A program made the position numbers and the translations under genes. This document shows positions 48,386 through 58,801 of a stretch of 64,000 nt of DNA, one piece after another. Within the stretch, counting starts at the first letter, position 1. Every line of letters begins with the position of its first letter. The notes below the pieces were generated by a model, which was not told the origin of the DNA, searched no databases, and saw only the letters and a list, made by a program, of their open reading frames with translations. The stretch comes from Microbacterium mangrovi (lineage in GTDB: Bacteria > Actinomycetota > Actinomycetes > Actinomycetales > Microbacteriaceae). The stretch lies in assembly GCF_000802305.1 (NCBI RefSeq), contig NZ_JTDK01000017.1, positions 1 through 64,000 of the forward strand, written 5' to 3'.

Positions 48386-48871
48386 ATGAGCTTCACGCAC
48401 CTGGATGCCGCAGGCAACGCCCGCATGGTGGATGTCACAGAGAAGCAGCCGACGGTGCGGCAGGCCACCGCCCGCGGCTTCGTGAACTGCGCGCCGCACG
48501 TCGTCGCCGCGCTGCGCGACGGCTCGGTGCCGAAGGGCGACGTGCTGGCGGTGGCGCGCATCGCCGGCATCCAGGCCGCCAAGCGCACTCCCGAGCTGCT
48601 GCCGCTGGCGCACATCATCGGCGTGCACGGCGCCACGGTCGACCTGCGCATCGAGGATGCCGGCATCGCCATCGAGGCCACCGTGCGCACCGCGGATCGC
48701 ACCGGCGTCGAGATGGAGGCCATGACCGCGGTCAGCGTCGCGGCCCTCGCGGTGGTCGACATGGTGAAGGGCCTCGACAAGGGGACCTCGATCGCGAACG
48801 TCCGGATCGTGGCCAAATCCGGCGGCAAGTCGGGCGATTGGACCCGGCCGGGAGAGCCGCTCGCCGGCTGA
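48386..48871 (+). CDS. moaC: Cyclic pyranopterin monophosphate synthase MoaC
   Basis: A 161-residue enzyme that converts the MoaA product to cyclic pyranopterin monophosphate. The family motifs are MVDVTEKQPTVRQATARGF, LPLAHIIGVHGATVDL (active-site His), GVEMEAMTAVSVAALAVVDM and the catalytic lysine in KGLDKGTSI. Length is normal. ATG 48386 is seven bases past CACACT, a weak leaderless -10. Together with the divergent mog-like gene this is a fragment of a cofactor locus; no moaA, moaD/E, moeA or modABC is in the window. Confidence 0.96.
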   Translation: MSFTHLDAAGNARMVDVTEKQPTVRQATARGFVNCAPHVVAALRDGSVPKGDVLAVARIAGIQAAKRTPELLPLAHIIGVHGATVDLRIEDAGIAIEATVRTADRTGVEMEAMTAVSVAALAVVDMVKGLDKGTSIANVRIVAKSGGKSGDWTRPGEPLAG

Positions 48872-49009
48872 ATCCCTTTCCCCGAGCGCGGAGTCACGCA
48901 TGGGACTCCTGTGACCGGAAGCGGCCCTGTGCGATCGCTGTCAACTCGCTAGGCTGGCCCCCGATATGCCTTTTCTGCGCATTCGCGCTGAAACTGTCGG
49001 GGGTTTCAT

Positions 49010-52000
49010 ATGAAAAAGTGGTTCGCGGCCTTTGCCGCGCTCACCGTCGCCGTGGTCACACTGGCGGTGATGACCCCACCGCAGTCCGCGTCGGCGGCGC
49101 TCGCGCAGGATGCCGCTTTCGGCATCACCAAGAGCGTGGTGGGCAACCAGACCACGTTCCAGCCCGGCGACACGTTCCAGTACCGCATCACCGTCTCGTG
49201 CAGCTCCACGACCACCGGGGGATGCATCAACGCCACCGTCGCCGACGAGCTCCCCGCCCCGCTGGTGCTGAACCCGGCGGCCAACCCGCAGGTCACCGCC
49301 AGTCTGTCGCCGGCCGGTCCCGTGGATGTCGCGTACGCCGGCACCACCGGGTTCACCGTCACCCCGAACGAGACCTGGACGTACAACGGCGCCTCCAAGA
49401 CCGGCATGATCGCCGGCCACCAGCTGGTCATCACCGTGTCGGTGAAGGTTCCCAATGACGTGCCCGGCACCTACAACGGCCAGAAGATCACCAACACCGC
49501 CGTCGCGAACGCCGACAACGCCCCGAGCAAGAACGCGACCGCCGACGTCACCCTGAGCGTGCCGACCACCCTCGCGGCGGGCATCAGCAAGAACGCCTCG
49601 GTGAGCACCATCCCGGCCGTGCCGGGCAAGCCCGTCGACTGGACGGTGTCGCCCACCAACAACTCCAACCAGAACGTCGACACGATCGTCGTGCAGGATC
49701 CGGTCGACCTCGCCCACCCGCCGACCAACCTGCAGTACCTCGACTTCACCGGCGCCGACGTCACGCCGCCGCCGACCACCACGAGCACCGACATCGAGTA
49801 CTCCGTGAACGGGGTGTGGACCACCACCAAGCCCGTCGCACCGGACACCGCCGACGGCGTGCGCGTCACCTTCCACGGCACGTACGCGCCCGGGGCATCC
49901 GGCGACATCGTCGTCCACTCGGTCACGAACGACCAGGTCACCGGCATCCCGGACGGCCAGACGGTGTCGATCCGCAACGACGCCAGCGCCGTCGTGCAGA
50001 ACAACGGCGCGTCGAGCGACCCGGCCACCGACAGCGCCACCGTGCACCTGTCGGCCAACGCGCCGGACGTCTCGATCACCAAGTCGTTCGACGACACCAC
50101 CCTGCTGTCCGGTCAGTCCGCCACCGCGAGCGTGAAGGCGACGGTCGGCGCGCAGGATGTCGAATCGCTGACGATCAACGAGCCCACCGACGGCGAACCC
50201 GGCTTCGCCGAGCAGGGCGTCACGTTCACCGGGTTCGGCGCCGGCCTCGCCTGGCCGGTCGCCGCGACCAAGGCGACGATCACGTACGACTACACCGACT
50301 GCGCCTCCACGACCGCCTCCACGACGACGAAGGACACACTGCCCGACCCGCAGTCCGGCTGCACCGTCGACGGGTTCAGCGTGACGTACGAGTCGCCGGG
50401 CACGGACGGCATCCAGTCCGGCAGCTACGCGCTGCTGCCCATCCAGATCACCGCGAACACGGTGATCACCAAGAAGTCGAGCACCAACTTCGTCGACACG
50501 GCCGTCACCAACACCGATGGGCAGTCCGGCACCGCCGACACCAAGGCATCCTTCACGATCTCTCCGCTGACCGTCGACACGCAGGTCACCAAGAAGATCA
50601 CGCCCACGCAGATCTACGGCGAACCGGGCACCACGGCGACGATCTCGCTGACCGGCAAGGTCTCGGACGACTCCACCGTGGGCTCGAACTACCTGATCAT
50701 CTCCGACCCCAGTAACCCGCGCACCGACAGCAGCGGCTTCTGGGACCAGTTCACCGCCGACTACGTGCAGACCGACGTGCCCAACTGCTCGGTGCTGACC
50801 GTCAACTACTTCTCGAAGTCGGAGGGGACGTTCGAGCCGCTGCCCGGTGCCCAGAACATCGCCGGCCCGCAGCAGAACCTCAAGGTGACGGTGCCGTCCG
50901 ACATCCAGGACGACATCGGCGGCATCCAGTTCATCTTCACCCCGAGCACGGCCGCGGGATGCCCGAAGGTGCTGCCGCCCGGGTTCAACGTGACGCCCAG
51001 CATCGGCGTCGAGACGACGCAGACGAACGATGCACCGATCTCCGTCGACAACGGGGTGTGCAGCAAGGTCGCGAACCCGTCTGCGGTGCGCTCGCCGCAG
51101 ACGGATTGCGCCGAGGCGAGCATCGACATCGTGCCGCTCGAGGGCGGCAACGGTCCGCAGTTCGTGAACAAGGCGTGGACCCAGCCCTCCGTCCCGTCGC
51201 TGACGGGTGACGATCGCACGACCAGGATCGGCTGGAGCACCCAGGGGCTGAAGCTGAAATCGATGGCCATCACGGATCCGTCGACCCAGGGCGAGCTCGA
51301 CGACGTGGCCACGAGCGTCTTCGACGCGTGGAACCTGAAGCGCATCGAGCCGATCACCCCCGCCGACGACCCGCTCATCGCGCAGGACGTGATCAGCCAG
51401 GTGAGTCTGTACGAGAACGGCGCCTGGGTGGACGTCACCGCGGCCGCCTGCGCGAACGGATGCACCGGCCAGTTCGGCGGGTACACGCTGTCGGGCGCCG
51501 AGCAGACGACGGCGACCGGCGTGCGGTTCGTGTACTCCGAGCGGACGCCGGGCGCGGGCATCGGCTCGTCGTACGGCTTCGACCGGCCGCTGAACCTCAC
51601 CTGGACGCTGCGCGACACGCTGCGCAGCAACCCGAGCCAGTACGTCCTCGGCACCCTGCACCCCTACACGTACAACTCGGGCCAGCAGGGCGTGGTGGAC
51701 AACACCGTCGCCGCGACCGGCACCACGCCGGCCGGCAGCGACTTCACGTCGACCGCGCACGACGAGATCACGATCCTCGACTCGCCGGTGAACGTCGACA
51801 TCGCGAAGACGTTCGACCAGACGCAGCTCGGCCTCCCGCAGGAGGGAACCGCGCAGAGCGACTATCCGCTGATCTCGTCGACCATCACGGCGACGAACGA
51901 CACCGCGGGCAACATCTCGTCGATGGTGATCACCGATCCGTCGCCGGGCCAGGCCGACCCGACGGCGTTCGACAGCCTCAACCTGTACTCGATCGACACC

Positions 52001-55000
52001 ATCACGCCGCCGCCGGGGGCCACCGCGAACGACACGATCGTCACGCTGACGGGCGGCCCGAACGCCGGCACGTACACACTGGCGGCGGCCGAGGCGCTCA
52101 CCCCGACCCAGCTGGCGACCGTGACCGGCATCGAGGTGGCGTTCGGAACCCCGACGGGGTCGCCGATCATCGTCACCAAGGCGCAGGGCGTGCTGGGCCT
52201 CACCTGGCAGCTGCGCGCCACGTATCGCACGTCGGGCGATCCGATGCAGCCGACGGCCGGCAACGCAGTCGACAACGAGGCGCACGTGCAGGTCGACAGC
52301 CCGGCCCGCATCCCCTGCACCGACAACCCGTCCGAGTTCTGCAGCTCAGGCACCGACGACGCCACGGCGAGCTTCAACATCGTCGACGCGAACTACACCG
52401 TCGCCACGTTCAAGGGCATCAACCCCACCTCGATGTACGAGGACGTCACCCCGCCGAACTACACGTCGACGCTGATCTCGCAGCCGAACGGCAACGCCCG
52501 CACCGTGCTCATGACGACCACGGACGACACGCCCACGTTCTGGAACACGATGGACTACACCGGCTCCCGGATGATCGTGCCCGCACCCATCAACCAGGTG
52601 CGGATGGACGTGCTGGTGAGCGATCCGGCGGGCGGCAAGACCATCACGTGGAACGTCGTGGCCGGAAAGCTGGTGGCATCCTGCAACGGCACGCCGGTCA
52701 CCCAGACCGCCGCGTGCTGGACGACCGGCGAATGGATCGACACCACGCCGGGCAGCACGGTGACCTTCGCCCTGCCCGCCGGGGTCACCGCCGCGCAGGT
52801 CGTGGGCCTGCGCTACGGCGCCCGCGAGCTCGTCGACGGCGCGCCCGTGCAGTGGGAGAAGCCGTACAACCCGCGCATCACGTATTCGCTCAGCACCACT
52901 CGCCGCGAGTACACCCGCAGCGACCCGACGCTGCTCGTCGGCACCGATCGTCCTGACCTGCAGCCGAACCCGGGCGAGACCGACCGCGGCGTCATCAGCA
53001 ACACGGTCCGCACGCACGGCGATGCGCAGTTCGGTCCGAACCAGACCTTCACCGACGACGCGGCCGCCACGGCCACCACCCTCGTGAAGCACCTGGTCAA
53101 CTCGATCAAGGTGACCAAGACCCGCGGTTCGGCGGGCCTGCTGGATGCCAACGGCAGCATCCCGTACGTGTTCACCGTGAAGAACACCGGTCAGTGGGAC
53201 ATGACCGGGCTCACCGTCACCGATCAGATCACACCGCTGGTGGACGGGCAGTCCCCGGTGATCGAACCGACGCCGGCCGCGTACACGTTCACCCTCACCG
53301 GGCCGAACGGCGAGACCGGCGACACGACCGGCTTCGCCGCCCACCTCGACGAGGCGACGGGCGTCATCACGGTGACGACGCCGGCGGACTTCGTGTTCCT
53401 CCACGGCTGGACGCTGAAGGTCAACGCGCCGCTGCTGTTCCGTCCCGGGCTCGACCCGAACACCGTCATCCACAACACGGTCACGACCACCTCGGACCGC
53501 CTGTTCGAGACGTGCCAGTCGACCAGCACCGACCTGCAGCCCAAGCCCGACACGCACAACGTCGCCGACTGCGCCGCCGACACCACGGTCGCGCCGGCCG
53601 CGAGCTCGGTCGTGTCGATGAAGAAGTGGGTCAAGGGCGACGAGGCCGGTGACCCGAACGCCAGCCCGGTGCCGGACGACCTCGGCGTGCTGAACGTGTC
53701 GAACACCGGCTCGGCGGCGTGCAGCAAGCTCGAGGCGAAGGTGTTCCAGGACGGCTACTACACGTACCCGTGCGCGCCGATCACGCGTCCGGGCGGCGAG
53801 GAGACCTGGAAGCTCGAGTTCACCAACTCCGGCAACGCGAACGCGCGCGTGATCGCCGCGGTCGACACGCTGCCCGCGGTCGGCGACCAGGGCGTGATCG
53901 TGCACAGCGGGCGCGGATCGCAGTTCGCGGTGTCGCTCGTCGGCAAGGTGTTCGCGAACCTCGACCCGGGAGCGACGCTCACGTCGTTCTTCTCGACGAA
54001 GGTGCTCAGCCAGGACTGCAACGAGAACGCGATCCGGGTGTACACCGACAAGACCGCCGCCGACCCGGCGTGCGACTTCGGGTGGACCCCGTTCGACGCG
54101 TCGACGCCCGAGTCGGCCCTCACCGGCGCGCGCAGCGTGCAGTTCGTGGTGACGTATCCGGATGACCCGGGCACGGCCGGCCTGGCGCCGGGCGACACGC
54201 TCGCGATCCGCTTCGACACGCGCACCCCGTCGGTGCTGCCGAAGGAGTCGGCGGTGCCGTCCGGGCAGCCGGTGGCGTACAACTCGTTCGCGGCGGCATC
54301 CCGCACGGTCGCCACGGTCTCGCAGGACGAGCACGGCGAGCTGCCGGCCGAACCGCAGCGCGTGGGCGTGGCCACCGCGACCGGTCAGCTGCAGATGAAG
54401 AAGATCGTGGACGCCCCCGACTTCTCGTCACCGATCGACCTGCCGACCTCGTACCCGATGCTGGTGACCTGCACGTCCGACGACCAGCCGGTCACGCTCG
54501 TCTTCGCGGACGGGTCGGATGCCTCGCGGCCGTCCGTGCCGGCCGACGGCTCGGTGTTCGTCTACGACAACACGACCGGGCCGGTGAATCTGCCGCTGTT
54601 CGCGCAGTGCACGATGATCGAGGATCCGAAGGTCCCCGGCGTCACCGTGAAGATCGATCCGGACACGGCCCTCACCGCCGACCGCGACCTGAGCACGAAC
54701 GACCAGGTCAACCACCCGTACGTGGGCACGCCCGACGAGTCCCGGTTCACGGTCACCAACACGTATACCGCGGGCGGGTTCACCGTCAGCAAGGCGGTCG
54801 ACAACGGCGGGGCGGTGAACCAGGACGGCACGCCCATCGTCTACGACCGGACCTACACGTTCACGGCATCCTGCACGTACCTCGGCCAGGAGGCGGTCCC
54901 CGTCGCCGATCGCACCTTCACGCTGCACGACGGCGACTCGAAGGCGTTCACCGGCATCCCGACCGGGGCCGAGTGCACCGTGACGGAGACCGGCAACGGT

Positions 55001-57223
55001 GGCGCCGGATCGACGGACATCACCCTGACCACGGGCGGCGACACGTCGAAGACGACCGGATCGTCGACGCAGTTCACCGTCGGGGACGGGGATGCCACGA
55101 TCACCACGGCGGCGTTCACCAACCGATACACCGTCGGGTCGGTCGCGATCCACAAGGTCATCGACGGCGACGGCGCCGACCCGTGGGGCGCCGGGCCGTT
55201 CACGTTCCGCACGGTGTGTACCCTCGACGGAGTGACGCCGACGACGACGGTGTACGACGACACGTTCACGCTGACCCCGCCCGACGATCTCACCAAGACG
55301 ATCGACGACCTGCCGACCGGGGCCTCCTGCACCACGACCGAGACGGTCGCGGGCGGCGCGACCGCGCACGAGGTGACGCCGCAATCGGTCACGGTGGGCG
55401 ACGGCGACACGCAGACGTTCACCGCGACGAACACGTTCCGTCTCGGCGGGCTCGACGTGCACAAGGTGCGCGACGGCGCCGGGGCCGACGCCTGGGGCAC
55501 CGGGCCGTACACGGTGAGCCTGACGTGCACGTTCAACGGCAAGACCATCCCGGCGGCAGACATCCCGGGCGGGGCGACCCGCACCCTGGCGCTGGTCGGC
55601 AACTGGACCGCGTCGTACTCCGGCCTGCCGGTCGGCGCGAAGTGCTGGCTCGCCGAGACCGATCAGGGCTTCGCGACGACCACCGCGATCACGGATGCCG
55701 CCGGCCACCCGGTCGACGCGGATCACCCGGTCACGATCACCGACGACGAGCAGCCGCTGCAGCTCACGGTGACCAACACGTTCGACGTCGGCCGGATCCG
55801 GGTCGACAAGATCGTCACCGGCGGCTCAGCGAACCTGCACGAGAACGACACGTTCGAGGTGACGGCGGCCTGCACGTACGACGGCAAGCCGATCGACGTG
55901 CCGGGCGGCGCGGTGCGCGAGCTCCACGTCGGCACGCCCGTCGTCTACGACGACCTGCCGGTCGGGGCCGAGTGCACCATCACCGAGACCGGGAACTCGG
56001 GCGCGAACGACGTGACCTTCACGCCGGCCGACCCGGACAACCCCGACCAGGCGGTCGTGCCGGTGACGGAGAACGGCGAGACCGCGCACGTCCTGGTCGA
56101 CAACGTCTACACGGTGGGCGGCTTCACGGTCACCAAGAAGGTCGCCTCCGACGCGGTGAACCAGGACGGCGACCCGATCTTCTACGACCAGAAGTTCACG
56201 TTCCACGCGACGTGCACGTACCGCGACGAGTCGATGCTCGACGAGACGTTCCGGCTCATGGACGGCCAGTCGGAGTCGTTCGACGACCTCCCCACCGGGG
56301 CGGACTGCACGGTGGCCGAGATCGGAACGGGCGGGGCCGGGTCGACGACGGTGGTGCTCACCCAGCAGGGCAAGCCGGAGGTGTCCGGCGACGGCTCGGT
56401 CGACTTCTCGATCGGCACCGGCGACGCCTCGATCACCACGGCACGGTTCACCAACCACATGACCGTCGGGTCGCTGCAGCTGCAGAAGGTCGTGGACGGC
56501 GACGGGGCGAAGCTGTGGGGCGCAGGTCCGTTCACGATGCACGTGGCCTGCGTGCTGCTCGGCGCCGACCCGAACGTCGTCTACGACGGCGACGTGGTGC
56601 TCGGCGGCGAGAACCCGCTGACCGCGACGATCCCGAACCTGCCCACCCGGGCGGAATGCCACGTGAAGGAGACGGATGCCGCCGGGGCACAGGCATCCAC
56701 CGTCGATCCGAAGCTCGTGACGATCGGCGACGGCACCACGGTGACCGTCACGGCGACCAACACGTTCACGGTCGGGCAGATCGTCGTGACGAAGAAGGTC
56801 GCCGGGGACGGGGCATCCGACCACACCGGCGACACCTTCAAGATCTCGCTGATGTGCGTCTGGAACGGCGTGCAGATCGACATCCCCGGCGGGGACGAGC
56901 GCACCCTGACCGTGGCCCAGCCCGTCACGTACAGCGGGCTGCCGACCGGCGCCGACTGCACCGTCACCGAGACGGATGCCGCCGGAGCCGCCGGGGTCTC
57001 GATGACGCCGGCCTCGCCGGACAACCCCCAGACGGCGTCCGTCGTCGTCGGCGACGGCACCGAGGTGCAGGTCGTCGTGACGAACACGTTCGACGCGACG
57101 CCGGTGCTGCCGGTGACGGGTGGGGATGCCACCGTGTGGCTGATCGCGGGCGGCATCGGCCTGGTGCTTATCGGCGGCGGCACCGTGCTGCTGATCACCA
57201 CCCGCCGACGCCGCCGGGCCTGA
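49010..57223 (+). CDS. Giant LPXTG-anchored surface protein with DUF11/DUF5979-like repeats
   Basis: A 2737-residue secreted protein. A signal peptide (1-31) ends ASA-AL. Residues 32-1780 form a chain of DUF11-like beta domains with recurring TKSF/VTKKITPT openings and Asn/Asp-rich strands. From about 1790 to 2690 come repeats of about 100-120 residues of DUF5979 type (openings GGFTVSKAVDNGGAVNQDG, GSVAIHKVIDGDGADPWG, GRIRVDKIVTGG), ending LPVTG (2700-2704), a hydrophobic helix and RRRRRA, a sortase signal. Isopeptide-type Lys and Asn residues at domain starts suggest self-cross-linked rods, which is inference. It would be a wall-anchored adhesin or stalk. No sortase is adjacent; the class E enzyme at 9.4 kb is the only one in the window. 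A TAGGCT at about 48950 could be its -10, leaving a 55-nt leader. Confidence 0.9.
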   Translation: MKKWFAAFAALTVAVVTLAVMTPPQSASAALAQDAAFGITKSVVGNQTTFQPGDTFQYRITVSCSSTTTGGCINATVADELPAPLVLNPAANPQVTASLSPAGPVDVAYAGTTGFTVTPNETWTYNGASKTGMIAGHQLVITVSVKVPNDVPGTYNGQKITNTAVANADNAPSKNATADVTLSVPTTLAAGISKNASVSTIPAVPGKPVDWTVSPTNNSNQNVDTIVVQDPVDLAHPPTNLQYLDFTGADVTPPPTTTSTDIEYSVNGVWTTTKPVAPDTADGVRVTFHGTYAPGASGDIVVHSVTNDQVTGIPDGQTVSIRNDASAVVQNNGASSDPATDSATVHLSANAPDVSITKSFDDTTLLSGQSATASVKATVGAQDVESLTINEPTDGEPGFAEQGVTFTGFGAGLAWPVAATKATITYDYTDCASTTASTTTKDTLPDPQSGCTVDGFSVTYESPGTDGIQSGSYALLPIQITANTVITKKSSTNFVDTAVTNTDGQSGTADTKASFTISPLTVDTQVTKKITPTQIYGEPGTTATISLTGKVSDDSTVGSNYLIISDPSNPRTDSSGFWDQFTADYVQTDVPNCSVLTVNYFSKSEGTFEPLPGAQNIAGPQQNLKVTVPSDIQDDIGGIQFIFTPSTAAGCPKVLPPGFNVTPSIGVETTQTNDAPISVDNGVCSKVANPSAVRSPQTDCAEASIDIVPLEGGNGPQFVNKAWTQPSVPSLTGDDRTTRIGWSTQGLKLKSMAITDPSTQGELDDVATSVFDAWNLKRIEPITPADDPLIAQDVISQVSLYENGAWVDVTAAACANGCTGQFGGYTLSGAEQTTATGVRFVYSERTPGAGIGSSYGFDRPLNLTWTLRDTLRSNPSQYVLGTLHPYTYNSGQQGVVDNTVAATGTTPAGSDFTSTAHDEITILDSPVNVDIAKTFDQTQLGLPQEGTAQSDYPLISSTITATNDTAGNISSMVITDPSPGQADPTAFDSLNLYSIDTITPPPGATANDTIVTLTGGPNAGTYTLAAAEALTPTQLATVTGIEVAFGTPTGSPIIVTKAQGVLGLTWQLRATYRTSGDPMQPTAGNAVDNEAHVQVDSPARIPCTDNPSEFCSSGTDDATASFNIVDANYTVATFKGINPTSMYEDVTPPNYTSTLISQPNGNARTVLMTTTDDTPTFWNTMDYTGSRMIVPAPINQVRMDVLVSDPAGGKTITWNVVAGKLVASCNGTPVTQTAACWTTGEWIDTTPGSTVTFALPAGVTAAQVVGLRYGARELVDGAPVQWEKPYNPRITYSLSTTRREYTRSDPTLLVGTDRPDLQPNPGETDRGVISNTVRTHGDAQFGPNQTFTDDAAATATTLVKHLVNSIKVTKTRGSAGLLDANGSIPYVFTVKNTGQWDMTGLTVTDQITPLVDGQSPVIEPTPAAYTFTLTGPNGETGDTTGFAAHLDEATGVITVTTPADFVFLHGWTLKVNAPLLFRPGLDPNTVIHNTVTTTSDRLFETCQSTSTDLQPKPDTHNVADCAADTTVAPAASSVVSMKKWVKGDEAGDPNASPVPDDLGVLNVSNTGSAACSKLEAKVFQDGYYTYPCAPITRPGGEETWKLEFTNSGNANARVIAAVDTLPAVGDQGVIVHSGRGSQFAVSLVGKVFANLDPGATLTSFFSTKVLSQDCNENAIRVYTDKTAADPACDFGWTPFDASTPESALTGARSVQFVVTYPDDPGTAGLAPGDTLAIRFDTRTPSVLPKESAVPSGQPVAYNSFAAASRTVATVSQDEHGELPAEPQRVGVATATGQLQMKKIVDAPDFSSPIDLPTSYPMLVTCTSDDQPVTLVFADGSDASRPSVPADGSVFVYDNTTGPVNLPLFAQCTMIEDPKVPGVTVKIDPDTALTADRDLSTNDQVNHPYVGTPDESRFTVTNTYTAGGFTVSKAVDNGGAVNQDGTPIVYDRTYTFTASCTYLGQEAVPVADRTFTLHDGDSKAFTGIPTGAECTVTETGNGGAGSTDITLTTGGDTSKTTGSSTQFTVGDGDATITTAAFTNRYTVGSVAIHKVIDGDGADPWGAGPFTFRTVCTLDGVTPTTTVYDDTFTLTPPDDLTKTIDDLPTGASCTTTETVAGGATAHEVTPQSVTVGDGDTQTFTATNTFRLGGLDVHKVRDGAGADAWGTGPYTVSLTCTFNGKTIPAADIPGGATRTLALVGNWTASYSGLPVGAKCWLAETDQGFATTTAITDAAGHPVDADHPVTITDDEQPLQLTVTNTFDVGRIRVDKIVTGGSANLHENDTFEVTAACTYDGKPIDVPGGAVRELHVGTPVVYDDLPVGAECTITETGNSGANDVTFTPADPDNPDQAVVPVTENGETAHVLVDNVYTVGGFTVTKKVASDAVNQDGDPIFYDQKFTFHATCTYRDESMLDETFRLMDGQSESFDDLPTGADCTVAEIGTGGAGSTTVVLTQQGKPEVSGDGSVDFSIGTGDASITTARFTNHMTVGSLQLQKVVDGDGAKLWGAGPFTMHVACVLLGADPNVVYDGDVVLGGENPLTATIPNLPTRAECHVKETDAAGAQASTVDPKLVTIGDGTTVTVTATNTFTVGQIVVTKKVAGDGASDHTGDTFKISLMCVWNGVQIDIPGGDERTLTVAQPVTYSGLPTGADCTVTETDAAGAAGVSMTPASPDNPQTASVVVGDGTEVQVVVTNTFDATPVLPVTGGDATVWLIAGGIGLVLIGGGTVLLITTRRRRRA

Positions 57224-57252
57224 CGAAAGGCCTGGTCGGCCGGGCCGACCCG

Positions 57253-57279
57253 GGGGCGCACCGCACCGCGGAGCGCCCC
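57253..57279 (+). terminator. Possible terminator hairpin of the surface-protein gene
   Basis: GGGGCGC (57253-57259) pairs with GCGCCCC (57273-57279). A GGTCGGCC/GGCCGACC pair lies just upstream. There is no T-run, so support is weak. Confidence 0.35.
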
Positions 57280-57305
57280 TGGGGCGTTCGCCCGGGACCG
57301 CACGA

Positions 57306-57311
57306 TAGGGT
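57306..57311 (+). promoter_or_regulatory. Candidate -10 element of purA
   Basis: TAGGGT fits TANNNT and would start a leader of about 30 nt carrying a G-rich Shine-Dalgarno (GGGGGG at 57338-57343) before the ATG at 57349. Confidence 0.4.
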
Positions 57312-57348
57312 GGGGTGTAACCCGTCCTTGAACCCCCGGGGGGCTGAA

Positions 57349-58635
57349 ATGCCAGGCATCGTGATCGTCGGAGTGCAATGGGGGGATGAGGGCAAAGGCA
57401 AAGCCACCGACCTTCTCGGTGACCGCACCGACTGGGTCGTCAAGTTCAACGGCGGCAACAACGCGGGCCACACCGTCGTCATCGGCAACGAGAAGTACGC
57501 GCTGCACCTGCTGCCGTCCGGCATCCTCTCCGACGGCGTCAACCCCGTCATCGGCAACGGCGTCGTCGTCGACCTCGAGGTGCTGTTCAACGAGCTCGAA
57601 GCGCTGAGCGCCCGCGGCATCGACACGTCGAAGCTGCGTATCAGCGCCAACGCGCACATCATCACGCAGTACCACCGCACCCTCGACAAGGTGACCGAGC
57701 GCTTCCTCGGCAAGCGCAACATCGGCACCACCGGGCGCGGCATCGGACCGGCGTACGCCGACAAGATCAACCGCGTCGGCATCCGCGTGCAGGACCTCTT
57801 CGACGAGAACATTCTCCGCCAGAAGGTCGAGGGTGCCCTCGACCAGAAGAACCACCTGCTCGTGAAGGTGTTCAACCGCCGCGCGGTGACCGTCGACGAG
57901 GTCGTCGAAGACCTGCTCTCGTACGCAGACCGCGTCGCGCCGATGGTGGCCGACACGTCGCTGCTGCTGAACCAGGCGCTGGATGCCGGCGAAGTGGTCG
58001 TGTTCGAAGGCGGCCAGGCCACGATGCTGGATGTCGACCACGGCACCTACCCGTTCGTGACGTCGTCGTCGGCGACCGCCGGCGGCGCGGCGACCGGTTC
58101 GGGCGTCGGACCCGGACGCCTCGACCGCATCGTCGGCATCGTGAAGGCGTACACGACCCGCGTCGGGTCGGGTCCGTTCCCCACCGAGCTGTTCGACGAG
58201 CAGGGCGACTGGCTGCGGTCGCGGGGCTTCGAGTTCGGCACCACGACGGGGCGTCCGCGTCGGGTCGGCTGGTACGACGCGCCGATCACGCGGTACGCCA
58301 CCCGCATCAACGGCATCACCGACCTGGTGCTCACGAAGCTCGACATCCTCACCGGGCTCGAGCAGATCCCGGTGTGCGTCGCGTACGACGTCGACGGCGT
58401 CCGCTTCGACGAGGTGCCGGTCAACCAGTCGGACTTCCACCACGCCAAGCCGATCCTCGAGTACCTTCCCGGCTGGAGCGAGGACATCTCCGGCGCCCGG
58501 TCGTTCGAGGACCTCCCGGTCGCCGCGCAGGAGTACGTGCTCGCCCTCGAGGCGATGAGCGGCACCCGCATCTCGGTGATCGGCGTCGGCCCGGCCCGCG
58601 ACGCCGTCGTCGTCCGCCACGACCTGGTGGACTGA
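57349..58635 (+). CDS. purA: Adenylosuccinate synthase
   Basis: A 428-residue enzyme that makes adenylosuccinate from IMP, aspartate and GTP, the first committed step to AMP. The GTP/catalytic loop is GDEGKGK at 12-18 (D13 acid, K16/K18) and H41 (NNAGHTV) is the second catalytic residue. IGTTGRGIGPAY, FEGGQATMLDVDHGTYPFVT and TTTGRPRRVGWYD are further blocks. Length is typical. The frame is open far upstream into the surface-protein gene, but ATG 57349 matches the invariant MPGIVIVGVQWGDEGKGK start. Monocistronic. Confidence 0.98.
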   Translation: MPGIVIVGVQWGDEGKGKATDLLGDRTDWVVKFNGGNNAGHTVVIGNEKYALHLLPSGILSDGVNPVIGNGVVVDLEVLFNELEALSARGIDTSKLRISANAHIITQYHRTLDKVTERFLGKRNIGTTGRGIGPAYADKINRVGIRVQDLFDENILRQKVEGALDQKNHLLVKVFNRRAVTVDEVVEDLLSYADRVAPMVADTSLLLNQALDAGEVVVFEGGQATMLDVDHGTYPFVTSSSATAGGAATGSGVGPGRLDRIVGIVKAYTTRVGSGPFPTELFDEQGDWLRSRGFEFGTTTGRPRRVGWYDAPITRYATRINGITDLVLTKLDILTGLEQIPVCVAYDVDGVRFDEVPVNQSDFHHAKPILEYLPGWSEDISGARSFEDLPVAAQEYVLALEAMSGTRISVIGVGPARDAVVVRHDLVD

Positions 58636-58639
58636 GTCC

Positions 58640-58769
58640 CCCGGTCGTTGAGCGCCCTTCGTCTCGCTGACGCTCGCTCAGGAACCGCGAAGCGAGACGA
58701 AACGCCCACCCGATCGCATACCCCCGGTCGAACGCCCCGGTCGCGAAGCGAGACGAAACGCCACCACCC
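58640..58769. repeat. Clustered copies of the CGAAGCGAGACGAAACGC repeat family
   Basis: CCGGTCGTTGAGCG (58640-58653) and an inverted CCTTCGTCTCGCTGACGCTC (58657 on) lead into CGCGAAGCGAGACGAAACGC at about 58686 and again at 58743, a period of 57 bp. It fills nearly the whole gap between purA and the lactonase gene. Confidence 0.75.
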
Positions 58770-58801
58770 CAAACCCGACAACCCCCAGAACGGAGACTCA
58801 C

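Noticed and set aside
48941..52285. 1114-residue minus-strand ORF opposite the surface-protein gene
   Set aside because: The composition is Arg/Gly/Val/Asp-rich with no domain and it mirrors the surface-protein codons; high GC keeps antisense frames open.
54607..58635. 1342-residue frame overlapping the surface-protein gene and purA
   Set aside because: Its N-terminal 910 residues are an out-of-frame shadow of the surface protein. purA starts at the invariant N-terminus at 57349.
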